Shown here: piece after piece, positions 36,272 through 45,509 of the stretch
Layout of the letters: each line of letters starts with the position of its first letter
Numbering within the stretch: position 1 is the first letter of the stretch
Assembly (NCBI RefSeq): GCF_900100965.1
Contig: NZ_FMUJ01000001.1
Coordinates: 482,272-546,271 of the forward strand
DNA from: Variovorax sp. EL159
GTDB lineage: Bacteria > Pseudomonadota > Gammaproteobacteria > Burkholderiales > Burkholderiaceae_C
DNA length: 64,000 nucleotides
Direction: 5' to 3'
The notes under the pieces: generated by a model
Told to the model about the DNA's origin: nothing
Database searches by the model: none
Seen by the model: the letters and a program-made list of their open reading frames with translations, nothing else
Made by a program: the position numbers and the translations under genes

Positions 36272-36357
36272 GGCCGCGAGTGTGCCCGTCTTCCGCGCCC
36301 CCAAGGCCATGGCGCTTGCTATGCTGGACGGCACAACCACCACCGGAGAGAGAGACC

Positions 36358-37812
36358 ATGAGGATGCAGACCCGCCGTCGTTCGCCGTTTTCCTTTCGTT
36401 CCGCGAGAACCGTGCTCGCCCTGTCGCTGGCCCTTGGCGGCATGGCCGGCACGACCGGTGCGTTGGCCCAACAGACACCGCCCCCGTCGCTGACGCCGCA
36501 GCAGCAGCGCTTTCACGACATCTACAAGGAACTGGTCGAGATCAACACCACCCATTCGGTGGGCGACAACACCGTGGCCGCGCGCGCCATGGAAAAACGC
36601 CTGATCGAAGCGGGCTTTGCACCCGGCGACATCCAGATCTTCGAACCCTTCCCCAAGAAGGGCAACCTCGTGCTGCGCTTCAAGGGCGACGGCAGCAAGA
36701 AGCCGCTGCTCCTGCTGGCCCACATCGACGTGGTCGAGGCCCGCCGCGAAGACTGGAAGACCGACCCCTTCAAGCTGCAGGAAACCGGCGGCTATTTCAC
36801 GGCGCGCGGCTCCATCGACGACAAGGCGATGGCTTCGGCGCTGGTCTCGGTGGTGGGGCAGCTCAAGCAGGAGGGCTTCAAGCCCAAGCGCGACATCATC
36901 CTGGCGCTGACCGCCGACGAAGAGCGTGGCGATGCGCTCAGCAACGGTGCCTTCTGGCTCATCAGCAACAAGCCCGAGCTGCTGCAGGCCGAGTTCGGCA
37001 TCAACGAAGGCGGCGGTGGCGAGCTGCGCGCCGGCAAGCCGAACCTGCACCGCATGCAGGTGGCCGAGAAGATGTACACGACCTACATGCTCGAGGCGCG
37101 CGACGTGGGCGGCCACAGCTCGGTGCCGACCAAGAGCAACCCGATCTATGCGTTATCGGCCGGGCTGGAGCGGCTGGGCAACTACGCCTTCCCGGTCAAG
37201 CTGGCCGACGTCACGAAGACCTACTTCGCGCGCAGTGCGCCCTTTGCCACCGGCCAGCTGGCCGACGACATGCGCGCCATCGGCACCGGCAACCCCGACC
37301 CCTCGGTGATCGAGCGCATGTCGGCCAACCCGGCCTACAACGCACAGTTCCGCACCACCTGCGTGGCGACGATGGTGCAGGCCGGCCATGCCGAGAACGC
37401 GCTGCCGCAGTCGGCCAAGGCCACGGTCAACTGCCGCATCCTGCCGCACGACGATCCGGACGAGGTCGAGCGCCTGCTGACCCAGGCGATCGGCAACGAC
37501 AAGATCGTGGTGCGCAATGTGGGCCGTCCGCTGCGCAGCCCGGCGTCGCCGCTGAACGGCGATCTCGTGAAGACGGTGGAGTCGCTCACGCAGCAGATGT
37601 GGCCCGGCGTGCCGGTGGTGCCGGCCATGAGCACCGGCGCGACCGACAGCCGCTTCCTGCGCAATGCCGGCATTCCGATGTACGGCGTGACCGGCATGTT
37701 CCTCGAGCCGGCCGATGCGCGTGCCCACGGCCTCGACGAGCGCATCGAGATCCAGCGCCTGTACGACGGCCGCGAGTTCCTCTATCGGCTGGTGTCGGAG
37801 TTGGCCAAGTAA
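36358..37812 (+). CDS. Secreted M20-family metallopeptidase
   Basis: This 484-residue zinc peptidase has a signal peptide (basic start MRMQTRRR, then RTVLALSLALGGMAG, cleavage near ALAQ). Metal and catalytic residues are seen in LLLAHIDVVEARREDW (His and the following Asp), SIDDKAMASALV, LTADEERGDALSNG (the Glu-Glu pair) and the late GATDSRFLRNAGIP. The dimerisation domain lies between. Members cleave dipeptides or hydrolyse N-acyl amino acids; the secreted branch (Gly-X carboxypeptidase-like) acts in the periplasm. It is divergent from earP. Confidence 0.9.
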   Translation: MRMQTRRRSPFSFRSARTVLALSLALGGMAGTTGALAQQTPPPSLTPQQQRFHDIYKELVEINTTHSVGDNTVAARAMEKRLIEAGFAPGDIQIFEPFPKKGNLVLRFKGDGSKKPLLLLAHIDVVEARREDWKTDPFKLQETGGYFTARGSIDDKAMASALVSVVGQLKQEGFKPKRDIILALTADEERGDALSNGAFWLISNKPELLQAEFGINEGGGGELRAGKPNLHRMQVAEKMYTTYMLEARDVGGHSSVPTKSNPIYALSAGLERLGNYAFPVKLADVTKTYFARSAPFATGQLADDMRAIGTGNPDPSVIERMSANPAYNAQFRTTCVATMVQAGHAENALPQSAKATVNCRILPHDDPDEVERLLTQAIGNDKIVVRNVGRPLRSPASPLNGDLVKTVESLTQQMWPGVPVVPAMSTGATDSRFLRNAGIPMYGVTGMFLEPADARAHGLDERIEIQRLYDGREFLYRLVSELAK

Positions 37813-37820
37813 GCGCGCGC

Positions 37821-38705
37821 ATGGGCGACGCCTGCGAACATCATTTCGTCCAGGTCAACGGCATCCGTCTCCATGTGGTGCAGGCCGGCCCGGTCGACGG
37901 GCCGGTGGCCTTGCTGCTGCACGGGTTCCCCGAGTTCTGGCGCGGCTGGGCCAGCCAGATCGGCGCGCTGGCTGCCGCCGGCTACCGCGTATGGGTGCCC
38001 GACCAGCGCGGCTACGGGGAAAGCGACAAGCCCGCGGGCATCGAGGCCTATGGACTCGAAACGCTGGTGGACGACATCTGCGCGCTGATCCGCAGCACCG
38101 GCCGCGAGGCCGTGACGCTGATGGGCCACGACTGGGGCGGCGTCGTGGCCTGGCGCGTGGCCGCGCGCGAACCGGCGCTGGTGAGCCGGCTGGTGATCGT
38201 CAACGCGCCGCAGCCGGCCGTGATGCTCGCGCACATGGCGACCGGACGGCAGCGCCTGCGCAGCTGGTACATGCACTTCTTTCGCATCCCGCGCCTGCCC
38301 GAGCGGCTGTTGAGCCGCAACAACTTTCGCGGGCTCGGCAAGGTGCTGACGCAGAGCAGCCGGCCCGGCGCTTTTTCCGATGCGGAGCTGGCGCTGTACC
38401 GCGAGGCCTGGGCAAGGCCGGGCGCGCTGACCGCGATGCTCAACTGGTACTGCGCGCTGATGCGCGACCGTCCGCGCATTCGCATCGATGGGCGCGTGCC
38501 GATGCCCACGTTGCTGCTCTGGGGCGTACAGGACCAGGCGCTGGGCCTGGAGATGGCCCAGCCCAGCATCGACCTGTGCGAGCAGGGTGAGCTGCAACGC
38601 ATCGAAGGTGCCGGGCACTGGGTGCTGCACGAAGAGGCCGAGGGCGTGAGCCGGCGGATCCGGGCTTTTGTCGGCCCGGCCGCCGAGGTGCTCGCGCAGC
38701 ACTGA
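37821..38705 (+). CDS. Alpha/beta hydrolase, epoxide hydrolase-like
   Basis: This 294-residue alpha/beta hydrolase has the oxyanion motif LLHGFPEFWRGWASQ, the sDxRGYG stretch WVPDQRGYGESDKP and a nucleophile elbow MGHDWGGVVAW whose Asp indicates epoxide hydrolase or dehalogenase chemistry rather than an esterase serine. The acid and base are in LLLWGVQDQAL and EGAGHWVLHE. The length fits the bacterial EphA/EphX group. It starts 8 nt after the peptidase gene, so the two are cotranscribed. The natural substrate is unknown. Confidence 0.88.
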   Translation: MGDACEHHFVQVNGIRLHVVQAGPVDGPVALLLHGFPEFWRGWASQIGALAAAGYRVWVPDQRGYGESDKPAGIEAYGLETLVDDICALIRSTGREAVTLMGHDWGGVVAWRVAAREPALVSRLVIVNAPQPAVMLAHMATGRQRLRSWYMHFFRIPRLPERLLSRNNFRGLGKVLTQSSRPGAFSDAELALYREAWARPGALTAMLNWYCALMRDRPRIRIDGRVPMPTLLLWGVQDQALGLEMAQPSIDLCEQGELQRIEGAGHWVLHEEAEGVSRRIRAFVGPAAEVLAQH

Positions 38706-38715
38706 AGGAGAGAAG

Positions 38716-38735
38716 CGGGGCCGTCACCGGCCCCG
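38716..38735. terminator. Hairpin between convergent genes
   Basis: An 8-bp GC stem CGGGGCCG-tcac-CGGCCCCG lies between the hydrolase and the convergent gamma-glutamyltransferase. The following sequence is only weakly T-rich in either direction, so it may be an imperfect terminator. Confidence 0.5.
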
Positions 38736-38750
38736 TGGATTCATCTCACC

Positions 38751-40832
38751 TCAAGGCGTGAAGCTGTCGCCCAGCACGATGCCTTCACGGCGCGGGTCCG
38801 CGCCGCCGGTCAACACCGGCTTGCCGCCGACGTTGGTACGGATGACGGTGCTCACGCCGCTGGACTGCGCCCCGAAGTTCACCGTGTGACCCATCGCGCG
38901 CAGCCCTGTGATCAGCGGATCGTTGTTGCCCCCGTTGGTCGCATCGATGCTCGGATGTTCACCGCCCACGTTGGTCAGCGAGGCGGTGGCGGTGGGCGTC
39001 GGCTTGCTGTTGGTCGCGCCGAAGTCGACCAGCGACGTGGCTTGCTGGGCATCCAGGCCCCAGTCGAGCGCGCCGACCAGCGTCTTCACCACGTACTGGA
39101 TGATCGTGCCGCCACCCGGCGAGCCCGTGCCCATCACGAACTCGCCCATGCTGCCGTCGGTGTTCTTCTTGAACACCAGCGTCGGCGCCATCGTGCTGCG
39201 CGGGCGCTTGCCCGGGGCCACGCGGTTGGCGAACTTCACGTTCGGGGTCACCGTGGTGTCGTTCGGGTTGGCCGCGAAATCGGTCAGTTGGTTATTGAGC
39301 ACGAAGCCTTGCGTCATGTGGAACGAGCCCAGTGTGCTCTCCACCGTGGTCGTCATCACGACCACGTTGCCCTGCTTGTCGACGATGGTGAAGTGCGTGG
39401 TGCCGTGCTCTTCGGTCTTGTCGATGCCCAGCGGCACGGCGCCCAGGTCGCCGGCTGTGGCCAGGCCCATGCTCTTCGTCAGGCTGATGAGGCTGGCGCG
39501 GCCTTGCAGGTAGCGCTTGTTGATCAGCGAGTCGGGGCTGCCGCCGGGCAGCGGAATGAAGTCGGTGTCGGCCACGTACTTGTCGCGGTCGGCGTAGGCC
39601 AGGCGCTCGGCCTCGCTCACCAGGTGCACGCCCATCACGGTCGGCTTGCCGCCTTCGAGGTCGATGGCGGTCGGCTTGTACAGGCCCAGGTTGAAGGTCT
39701 CCAGGATGCCAAGGGTCGCCACCACCGCGATGCCGCCCGAAGACGGCGGCGACATGCTGCACACGTAGTAGTCGCGGTAGGTGCCGCACACCGGGTCGCG
39801 GCGCTTGGCCCTGTAGTTGGCCATGTCGGCCAGCGTGGTCTTGCCGGGGGTGATGGCCGAGCCGTCGACGGCCGTGCTGACACCGATCTTGTCGACGATG
39901 CTCTTGGCGATGTCGCCCGTGTAGAAAGCGTCGGCGCCCTGGGTGGCGATGGTGTTCAGCGTCTTGGCGTAGGCCGGGTTCTTGAGCCGGGTGCCCAGCG
40001 CCTTGGGCGTGCCGTCGGCGTTGAAGAAATAGGCCGTGGCTTCGGCGTCGCGCATCAGGTCGGTCTTGGAGGTGGCAATGGCGGTTGCCATGCGGCCGCC
40101 GATCAGGAAGCCGTCGGAGGCGAGCGTGATGCCGTAGCCGAACAGGTCTTTCCAGGGCAGCTTGCCGTGGTCTTGGTAGGCCAGGTCGAGCATGCGCACC
40201 GCGCCCGGCGTGCCGATGGAGCGGCCGCTGGCCCGCAGCATCGACGTCGGCTTCGGGGCCGTCTTGTCGCTGACATCGTCCACGTAGAGCAGGTAGTTCT
40301 CGGTGGCCGCGGCGGGCGCGGTCTCGCGGCCGTCATAGGCCTGCACCTTCTTGGTCGCGGCGTCGTAATAGAGCATGAAGGCGCCGCCGCCCAGGCCGCT
40401 CGACTGCGGCTCGACCAGACCGAGCACGGCCTGCACCGCTACCGCCGCGTCGACCGCGCTGCCGCCGGCCTTGAGCACATCGCAGCCGGCGCGCGTGGCC
40501 AGCGGGTGGTTGGCCACCACCATGTAGTTCTTGGCGTAGACCAGCTTGTGGCCCGGCACGTAGCCCGATGCAGGCTCCGGTGCGGCCGGATCGCCCGGGT
40601 CGCCCGAGCCGACGACCACCGACGAACTGGTGGTCGGTATCTGGCAGCCGTTGTCGGCGACCGGTGGCGCCGGTGGTGCGGGCTGGTTGGCCGCGTTGAT
40701 CGCGGCAACGGTCGCGAACAGCGCCGCGGTGTCCTGCGCGTTGGTGTTGGCACCGCCGCCGCAGCCGGCCACGGTCAACGAGAGCGCGAGGGGCGTCAAC
40801 GCCCACCACACGCGTGCGGAGTTTTTCTTCAT
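38751..40832 (-). CDS. ggt: Gamma-glutamyltransferase, lipoprotein form
   Basis: This 693-residue Ntn-hydrolase cleaves gamma-glutamyl bonds of glutathione and conjugates. The N-terminus carries a lipobox (LTVAGC), so the protein is probably lipid-anchored. A Pro/Gly-rich linker with a further cysteine follows. The conserved core starts at VVANHPLATRAGCDVLKAGG. The autoprocessing site and nucleophile threonine are in EEHGTTHFTIVD. The catalytic glycine-rich loop is MGTGSPGGGTIIQYVV. It is about 110 residues longer than E. coli Ggt (580) because of the anchor, linker and C-terminal insertions. It is divergent from uvrC. Confidence 0.93.
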   Translation of the reverse strand: MKKNSARVWWALTPLALSLTVAGCGGGANTNAQDTAALFATVAAINAANQPAPPAPPVADNGCQIPTTSSSVVVGSGDPGDPAAPEPASGYVPGHKLVYAKNYMVVANHPLATRAGCDVLKAGGSAVDAAVAVQAVLGLVEPQSSGLGGGAFMLYYDAATKKVQAYDGRETAPAAATENYLLYVDDVSDKTAPKPTSMLRASGRSIGTPGAVRMLDLAYQDHGKLPWKDLFGYGITLASDGFLIGGRMATAIATSKTDLMRDAEATAYFFNADGTPKALGTRLKNPAYAKTLNTIATQGADAFYTGDIAKSIVDKIGVSTAVDGSAITPGKTTLADMANYRAKRRDPVCGTYRDYYVCSMSPPSSGGIAVVATLGILETFNLGLYKPTAIDLEGGKPTVMGVHLVSEAERLAYADRDKYVADTDFIPLPGGSPDSLINKRYLQGRASLISLTKSMGLATAGDLGAVPLGIDKTEEHGTTHFTIVDKQGNVVVMTTTVESTLGSFHMTQGFVLNNQLTDFAANPNDTTVTPNVKFANRVAPGKRPRSTMAPTLVFKKNTDGSMGEFVMGTGSPGGGTIIQYVVKTLVGALDWGLDAQQATSLVDFGATNSKPTPTATASLTNVGGEHPSIDATNGGNNDPLITGLRAMGHTVNFGAQSSGVSTVIRTNVGGKPVLTGGADPRREGIVLGDSFTP

Positions 40833-40978
40833 GGAGATTTTTCCCGAATGGCTGTATTTGAAAGACAACGGGCGCTCCTCGCGCCCGTTGCCATCTTCAG
40901 CATTTTTCGTTCCACCCTCTGTCGGGGTTTGCGCTGGGGTCGCGGCCGGGTCCTGCGTCGCGCGCCACAATAGCCGCC

Positions 40979-42946
40979 ATGTCAGACGTGCATTCCGATC
41001 AACTGCTCAGCGAAGTCGCGGCCCTGCCGCAGCTGCCGGGCGTCTACCGTTATTTCGACGCGGCCGGCGCGGTGCTCTACGTGGGCAAGGCGCGCAACCT
41101 CAAGAAGCGGGTCGCCAACTACTTCCAGAAGAACCACGGAGGCACCCGCATCGGCCACATGATCTCGAAGATCGTGCGCATGGAGACCACCGTGGTGCGC
41201 TCCGAGGCCGAGGCGCTGCTGCTCGAGAACAACCTGATCAAGACGCTCAAGCCGCGCTACAACATCCTGTTTCGCGACGACAAGAGCTACCCCTACCTGA
41301 AGATCGCCTCGCACGCGTTTCCGCGGCTGGCCTACTACCGTGGCGCGGTCGACAAGAAGCACCGCTACTTCGGGCCGTACCCCAGCGCGTGGGCCGTCAA
41401 GGAGTCGATCCTGCTGTTGCAGAAGGTGTTTCGCCTGCGCACCTGCGAGGACACGGTGTATGCCAACCGCACGCGGCCCTGCCTGCTCTATCAGATCAAG
41501 CGCTGCAGCGGGCCCTGCGTCGGCTACATCGAGCCCGAGGCCTACGCGCAGGACGTGGCCAGCGCCGAAGCCTTCCTGATGGGCGACACGCAACTCGTGC
41601 TCTCGAAGCTCGAGCAGCGCATGACCACGCACGCCGAGAAGCTCGAGTTCGAGCAGGCGGCCGAGTTGCGCAACCAGATGTCGGCCATCTCGCGCGTGCT
41701 GCATCAGCAGTCGATCGAGATCGCGTCCGATAAAGACGTCGACATCCTCGCGGTCAAGGTGCAGGGCGGCAAGGCCTGCGTGAACCTGGCGATGGTGCGC
41801 GGCGGACGGCACCTGGGCGACCGGCCGTACTTCCCCGTGCACGTGGACGACGCGGCGCAGATCCATCACGGAGAGCTGGACGACGAAGGAGAAGAGGGCG
41901 CCAGCCCCGCTGCGGCTGATCCGATCGAGGTGCAGGTGCTCGAAGCCTTCATCGCCCAGCACTACATCGACGTGCCGGTGCCATCCACGCTGGTGCTGAG
42001 CCATCAGGTGAGCCGCGAGCTGGTCGAGGCCATTTCGCTGCAGGCCGGCTCGCGTGTGACGGCCGTGTTCCAGCCTCGTGAGCAGCGCCGCCACTGGCTC
42101 GAGATGGCCGAGACGAACGCCGCCCTGCAACTGGCCCGCCTGCTGGCCGAAGAAGGCTCGCAGCAGGCGCGCACCCGCGCGCTGGCCGATGCGCTCGAGC
42201 TGGCACCCGACGACCTCGACAACTTCCGCATCGAATGCTTCGACATCTCGCACACGGCCGGTGAGGCGACCCAGGCTTCGTGCGTGGTGTTCGAGCACCA
42301 CGCGATGCAGAACCGTGAGTACCGCCGCTACAACATCGACGGCATCACGCCCGGCGACGACTACGCCGCCATGCGCCAGGTGCTGCTGCGCCGCTACGGC
42401 AAGCTGGCCGAAGTCATGGCCGCCGAGACCGACGCGCCGCCCGCGGGCGATGCCGAAGGGGCAGGCAGCGACGCGCCCCCCAAGACCAAGGCCGCGCGCA
42501 TGCCCGATCTGGTGCTGGTGGACGGCGGCAAGGGGCAGGTGTCGATGGCGCGCGAGGTGTTCAGCGAGCTGGGCCTGTCGCTGTCGCTCATCGTCGGTGT
42601 CGAAAAAGGCGAGGGCCGCAAGGTCGGGCTCGAAGAACTGGTGTTTGCCGATGGCCGCGAGAAGGTCTACCTGGGCAAGGACTCGGCCGCACTGATGCTG
42701 GTCGCGCAGATCCGCGACGAGGCGCACCGTTTCGCGATCACCGGCATGCGCGCCAAGCGCGCCAAGGTGCGCGTGGGCGGCAGCCAGCTCGAAGACATTC
42801 CGGGCATCGGGCCGAAGCGCCGGGCGCGGCTGCTTCAACGCTTCGGCGGGATTCGCGGCGTGGCCGCGGCGAGCGTGGAAGACATTGCATCGGTCGAAGG
42901 CATCGCCACCGATCTGGCGGAAGAAATCTACAAGGCATTGCACTGA
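40979..42946 (+). CDS. uvrC: Excinuclease ABC subunit UvrC
   Basis: This 655-residue nuclease makes both incisions in nucleotide excision repair. The N-terminal GIY-YIG domain is [20 protein letters not shown] (residues 19-38). A UVR motif for UvrB binding is in [20 protein letters not shown]. The RNase H-like C-terminal nuclease has [20 protein letters not shown] and [14 protein letters not shown]. The double helix-hairpin-helix end is [20 protein letters not shown]. It carries short acidic insertions near residues 300-310 and 485-500. pgsA follows 67 nt later. Confidence 0.97.
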   Translation: MSDVHSDQLLSEVAALPQLPGVYRYFDAAGAVLYVGKARNLKKRVANYFQKNHGGTRIGHMISKIVRMETTVVRSEAEALLLENNLIKTLKPRYNILFRDDKSYPYLKIASHAFPRLAYYRGAVDKKHRYFGPYPSAWAVKESILLLQKVFRLRTCEDTVYANRTRPCLLYQIKRCSGPCVGYIEPEAYAQDVASAEAFLMGDTQLVLSKLEQRMTTHAEKLEFEQAAELRNQMSAISRVLHQQSIEIASDKDVDILAVKVQGGKACVNLAMVRGGRHLGDRPYFPVHVDDAAQIHHGELDDEGEEGASPAAADPIEVQVLEAFIAQHYIDVPVPSTLVLSHQVSRELVEAISLQAGSRVTAVFQPREQRRHWLEMAETNAALQLARLLAEEGSQQARTRALADALELAPDDLDNFRIECFDISHTAGEATQASCVVFEHHAMQNREYRRYNIDGITPGDDYAAMRQVLLRRYGKLAEVMAAETDAPPAGDAEGAGSDAPPKTKAARMPDLVLVDGGKGQVSMAREVFSELGLSLSLIVGVEKGEGRKVGLEELVFADGREKVYLGKDSAALMLVAQIRDEAHRFAITGMRAKRAKVRVGGSQLEDIPGIGPKRRARLLQRFGGIRGVAAASVEDIASVEGIATDLAEEIYKALH

Positions 42947-43013
42947 GGGGAACCCGATGGCTGCTCGAAACGAGCACGCCTGGGGGGTACTCCCGCCGTG
43001 ACACAATCAAGCG

Positions 43014-43580
43014 ATGTTCTGGACCCTACCGACCATCATGACCTGGACGCGCATCGTCGCGATCCCTTTGATCGTCGGCGTGTTCTACCTGCCGATGGCC
43101 GAGCCGATGCGCAACCTGATCGCCACGGTCATGTTCATCGTCTTCGCCGCGACCGACTGGCTCGACGGCTTCCTGGCACGCAAGCTCAATCAGACCTCGG
43201 CCTTCGGCGCCTTCCTCGATCCGGTGGCCGACAAGTTCCTGGTGTGCGCCTCGCTGCTGGTGCTGGTGCATTTGAACCGGGCCGACGTGTTCGTGGCGCT
43301 GATCATCATCGGCCGCGAGATCGCCATCTCGGCGCTGCGCGAATGGATGGCGCAAATCGGTGCCAGCAAGAGCGTGGCGGTGCACATGATCGGCAAGGTC
43401 AAGACGACCGTGCAGATGATCGCCATTCCCTTCCTGCTCTATGACGGGCGCCTCTTCAAGGTCATCGACACCGGGCTCTGGGGCCAGTGGCTGATCTGGA
43501 TCTCGGCCGTGCTGACGATCTGGTCGATGGTCTATTACCTGCAGAAGGCCATTCCCGAGATCCGGGCCCGGACCAAATGA
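43014..43580 (+). CDS. pgsA: CDP-diacylglycerol-glycerol-3-phosphate 3-phosphatidyltransferase PgsA
   Basis: This 188-residue integral membrane enzyme makes phosphatidylglycerol phosphate from CDP-diacylglycerol. It has the complete CDP-alcohol phosphotransferase motif DGx2ARx8Gx3Dx3D in DGFLARKLNQTS and GAFLDPVADK. It begins MFWTLPTIMTWTRIVAIPLI and has four to five hydrophobic helices. It follows uvrC as in many proteobacteria. Its stop overlaps the ATG of the EamA gene. Confidence 0.96.
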   Translation: MFWTLPTIMTWTRIVAIPLIVGVFYLPMAEPMRNLIATVMFIVFAATDWLDGFLARKLNQTSAFGAFLDPVADKFLVCASLLVLVHLNRADVFVALIIIGREIAISALREWMAQIGASKSVAVHMIGKVKTTVQMIAIPFLLYDGRLFKVIDTGLWGQWLIWISAVLTIWSMVYYLQKAIPEIRARTK

Positions 43581-44464
43581 CCGTGGCGGCGTCGGCTCGC
43601 AACGCGGGCTGGTTGCGGGCGATGCCCGGCGTCTTCGTGCTGATCTGGAGCACCGGTTTCATCGTTGCGCGCTATGGCATGCCGTATGCGCCGCCCCTCA
43701 AGTTCCTCGCTGTTCGCTATGCGCTGTCGCTCGTCTGCTTCGGCGTGTGGGTCGCGTTGGCGCGGGTCGCCTGGCCGGCGCGGCGCGCGCAGTGGGGGCA
43801 TCTGGCCGTCACCGGCATCCTGATGCAGGCCGGCTACCTGGGCGGTGTGTGGGCTGCGGTGCACGCGGGCATGGGGGCCGGGCTCGTGGCGCTGCTGGTC
43901 GGCGTGCAACCGGTGCTCACGGCGGTCTGGCTGTCTTTCAATGGCGGGCGCATCTCGAAGCGGCAGTGGGCCGGCCTGGCGCTGGGCTTCGCGGGGCTGG
44001 TGCTCGTGGTGTCGCGCAAGCTGGGGCAGGGCACGGAGGTCAGTGCGCTGACGATGGGGCTTGCGGTGATGGCGCTCCTTTCGATCACGGCGGGCACGCT
44101 GTACCAGAAGCGCTTCGTCGAGCCTTGCGACGTGCGCAGCGCCAGCGCGGTGCAGATGGCGGCGGCGCTGCTCGTCACCTTGCCCTTCGCCGCCATGGAG
44201 ACGCAGGGCATCGAGTGGAACCTGCATTCGGGCGGCGCGATGGCCTGGTCGGTGCTGGCGCTGTCGCTGGGCGGCAGTTCGCTGCTCTACATGCTGATCC
44301 AGCGCGGCACGGCCACCGCAGTCACGAGCTTGCTGTACCTTGTGCCGCCCTGCACGGCGGTCATGGCCTGGCTGTTGTTCGCCGAGCCGATCACGCTGAT
44401 GACACTGTTGGGCATCGCGCTGACTGCTGTCGGCGTGAGCCTCGTGGTGCGCAGCGAGCGCTGA
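43577..44464 (+). CDS. EamA/DMT-family transporter
   Basis: This 295-residue drug/metabolite transporter has two EamA repeats of five helices each (first PGVFVLIWSTGFIVARYG, second from about residue 155 with LLSITAGTLYQKRFVEP). The conserved ending is LVPPCTAVMAWLLFAEPITL. Members export amino acids or other metabolites. The ATG overlaps the pgsA stop (ATGA); a longer frame upstream is pgsA shadow. No substrate can be inferred. Confidence 0.88.
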   Translation: MTVAASARNAGWLRAMPGVFVLIWSTGFIVARYGMPYAPPLKFLAVRYALSLVCFGVWVALARVAWPARRAQWGHLAVTGILMQAGYLGGVWAAVHAGMGAGLVALLVGVQPVLTAVWLSFNGGRISKRQWAGLALGFAGLVLVVSRKLGQGTEVSALTMGLAVMALLSITAGTLYQKRFVEPCDVRSASAVQMAAALLVTLPFAAMETQGIEWNLHSGGAMAWSVLALSLGGSSLLYMLIQRGTATAVTSLLYLVPPCTAVMAWLLFAEPITLMTLLGIALTAVGVSLVVRSER

Positions 44465-44479
44465 GCGCGCTCGCCGTCT

Positions 44480-45439
44480 TCAGCGCGTGCCGGCCTTGCC
44501 CGGCTTCCAGGGTTCGCCGCGAAACTGCTCCGCGAGGTGATCGACCAGCAGCCGCACGCGGCGCGGCGTCTTCGGGCGCCAGGGCGCGACCCAGTGGATG
44601 TCGGCATCGGGCATGGCGTATTGCGGCAGCACGCGCACCAGTTCACCGTTGGCCAGTTGCGGGGCGATGTCCCACAGGCTGCGCAGCATGATCCCGTGGC
44701 CCGCCATGCACCAGTCGCGCACCATCTCTCCTGAATTGCTGCTCAGCGGCCCTTGAACACGCACGCGCGCCGTGCTGCCGTCGCGCGCATGGCGCAGCGT
44801 CCAGAGCGCGTACTGGCGCTGGCTGGCATCGCCGTTCTCGCGTGCGACCAGGCAATCGTGAGAGGCCAGTGCATCGACCGTGGCCGGCGTGCCGCGGCGT
44901 TCGACGTAGTCGGGCGAGGCGGCCAGCACGCGCTGGTTGCGCGCGATGCGCCGCGTGACCCAATCGGCCGCGCTGCGTTGCTGCACGGCCCAGAGCCAGA
45001 GTGCGCCGTCGTAGCCCTCGGCACCGAGATCGGGAAGCTGCTCGGTCAGCATCAGCGCGATCTGCAGGGCCGGGTGCTGCGACTGGAACGCCGCGAGCGC
45101 CGGCCCGAGCCAGCGCCGGCCAAAGCCGAAGGTGGCCGCCAGCCGGATCGTGCCGACCAGCGCGTTCTGGCGTTCGCCGAGTTCGCTTTCGAGCGCGGCA
45201 AAGCCGTCGAGCAGCGTGCGGGCATGCAGGCACACCGCCTCTCCCTCGGCGGTGACGCTGAGCCGCCGCGTGGTGCGGTCGAACAGGCGCTGCCCCAGGC
45301 GCGCTTCGAGCGCACCCAGCCGCTTGGTGATGACGGAAGGCACCACGTCGAGCGTGGCTGCTGCGCCGGCCAGGCTGCCCTGGTCGCGAATGGCCAGCAC
45401 CAGTGCCAGATCGCTGCGGTCCATCGATGGAGAATTCAT
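44480..45439 (-). CDS. LysR-family transcriptional regulator
   Basis: This 319-residue LysR-type regulator has the N-terminal DNA-binding domain DLALVLAIRDQGSLAGAAAT and SVITKRLGALEARLGQRLFD. Its effector domain begins with GTIRLAATFGFGRRWLGPAL, as in the CrgA/DsdC-like group. A second possible start lies five codons inside. It is divergent from the dehalogenase/dehydrogenase pair at 45510, with 70 nt between, so it probably controls that pair and itself. A TtuA-like tartrate regulator would fit the dehydrogenase but is not shown. Confidence 0.9.
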   Translation of the reverse strand: MNSPSMDRSDLALVLAIRDQGSLAGAAATLDVVPSVITKRLGALEARLGQRLFDRTTRRLSVTAEGEAVCLHARTLLDGFAALESELGERQNALVGTIRLAATFGFGRRWLGPALAAFQSQHPALQIALMLTEQLPDLGAEGYDGALWLWAVQQRSAADWVTRRIARNQRVLAASPDYVERRGTPATVDALASHDCLVARENGDASQRQYALWTLRHARDGSTARVRVQGPLSSNSGEMVRDWCMAGHGIMLRSLWDIAPQLANGELVRVLPQYAMPDADIHWVAPWRPKTPRRVRLLVDHLAEQFRGEPWKPGKAGTR

Positions 45440-45509
45440 GCCAGATCGGAAAGTATGAATTGGCTGATTGTTGCTTGATGATCGCGAAGGCGCAACGCAA
45501 AATCGCCGC

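Noticed and set aside
35949..38705. Apparent 918-residue protein ending in the epoxide-hydrolase-like gene
   Set aside because: The first two thirds are an out-of-frame reading of earP antisense and the M20 peptidase; the hydrolase begins at 37821 with a family-typical N-terminus.
38886..40973. A 695-codon frame on the plus strand opposite the gamma-glutamyltransferase gene
   Set aside because: Shadow of GC-skewed third positions; Arg/His/Gly-rich without motifs, while the minus-strand gene has all catalytic motifs.
40982..43006. A 674-codon frame on the minus strand opposite uvrC
   Set aside because: UvrC on the plus strand has all family domains; the reverse frame is a composition artefact.
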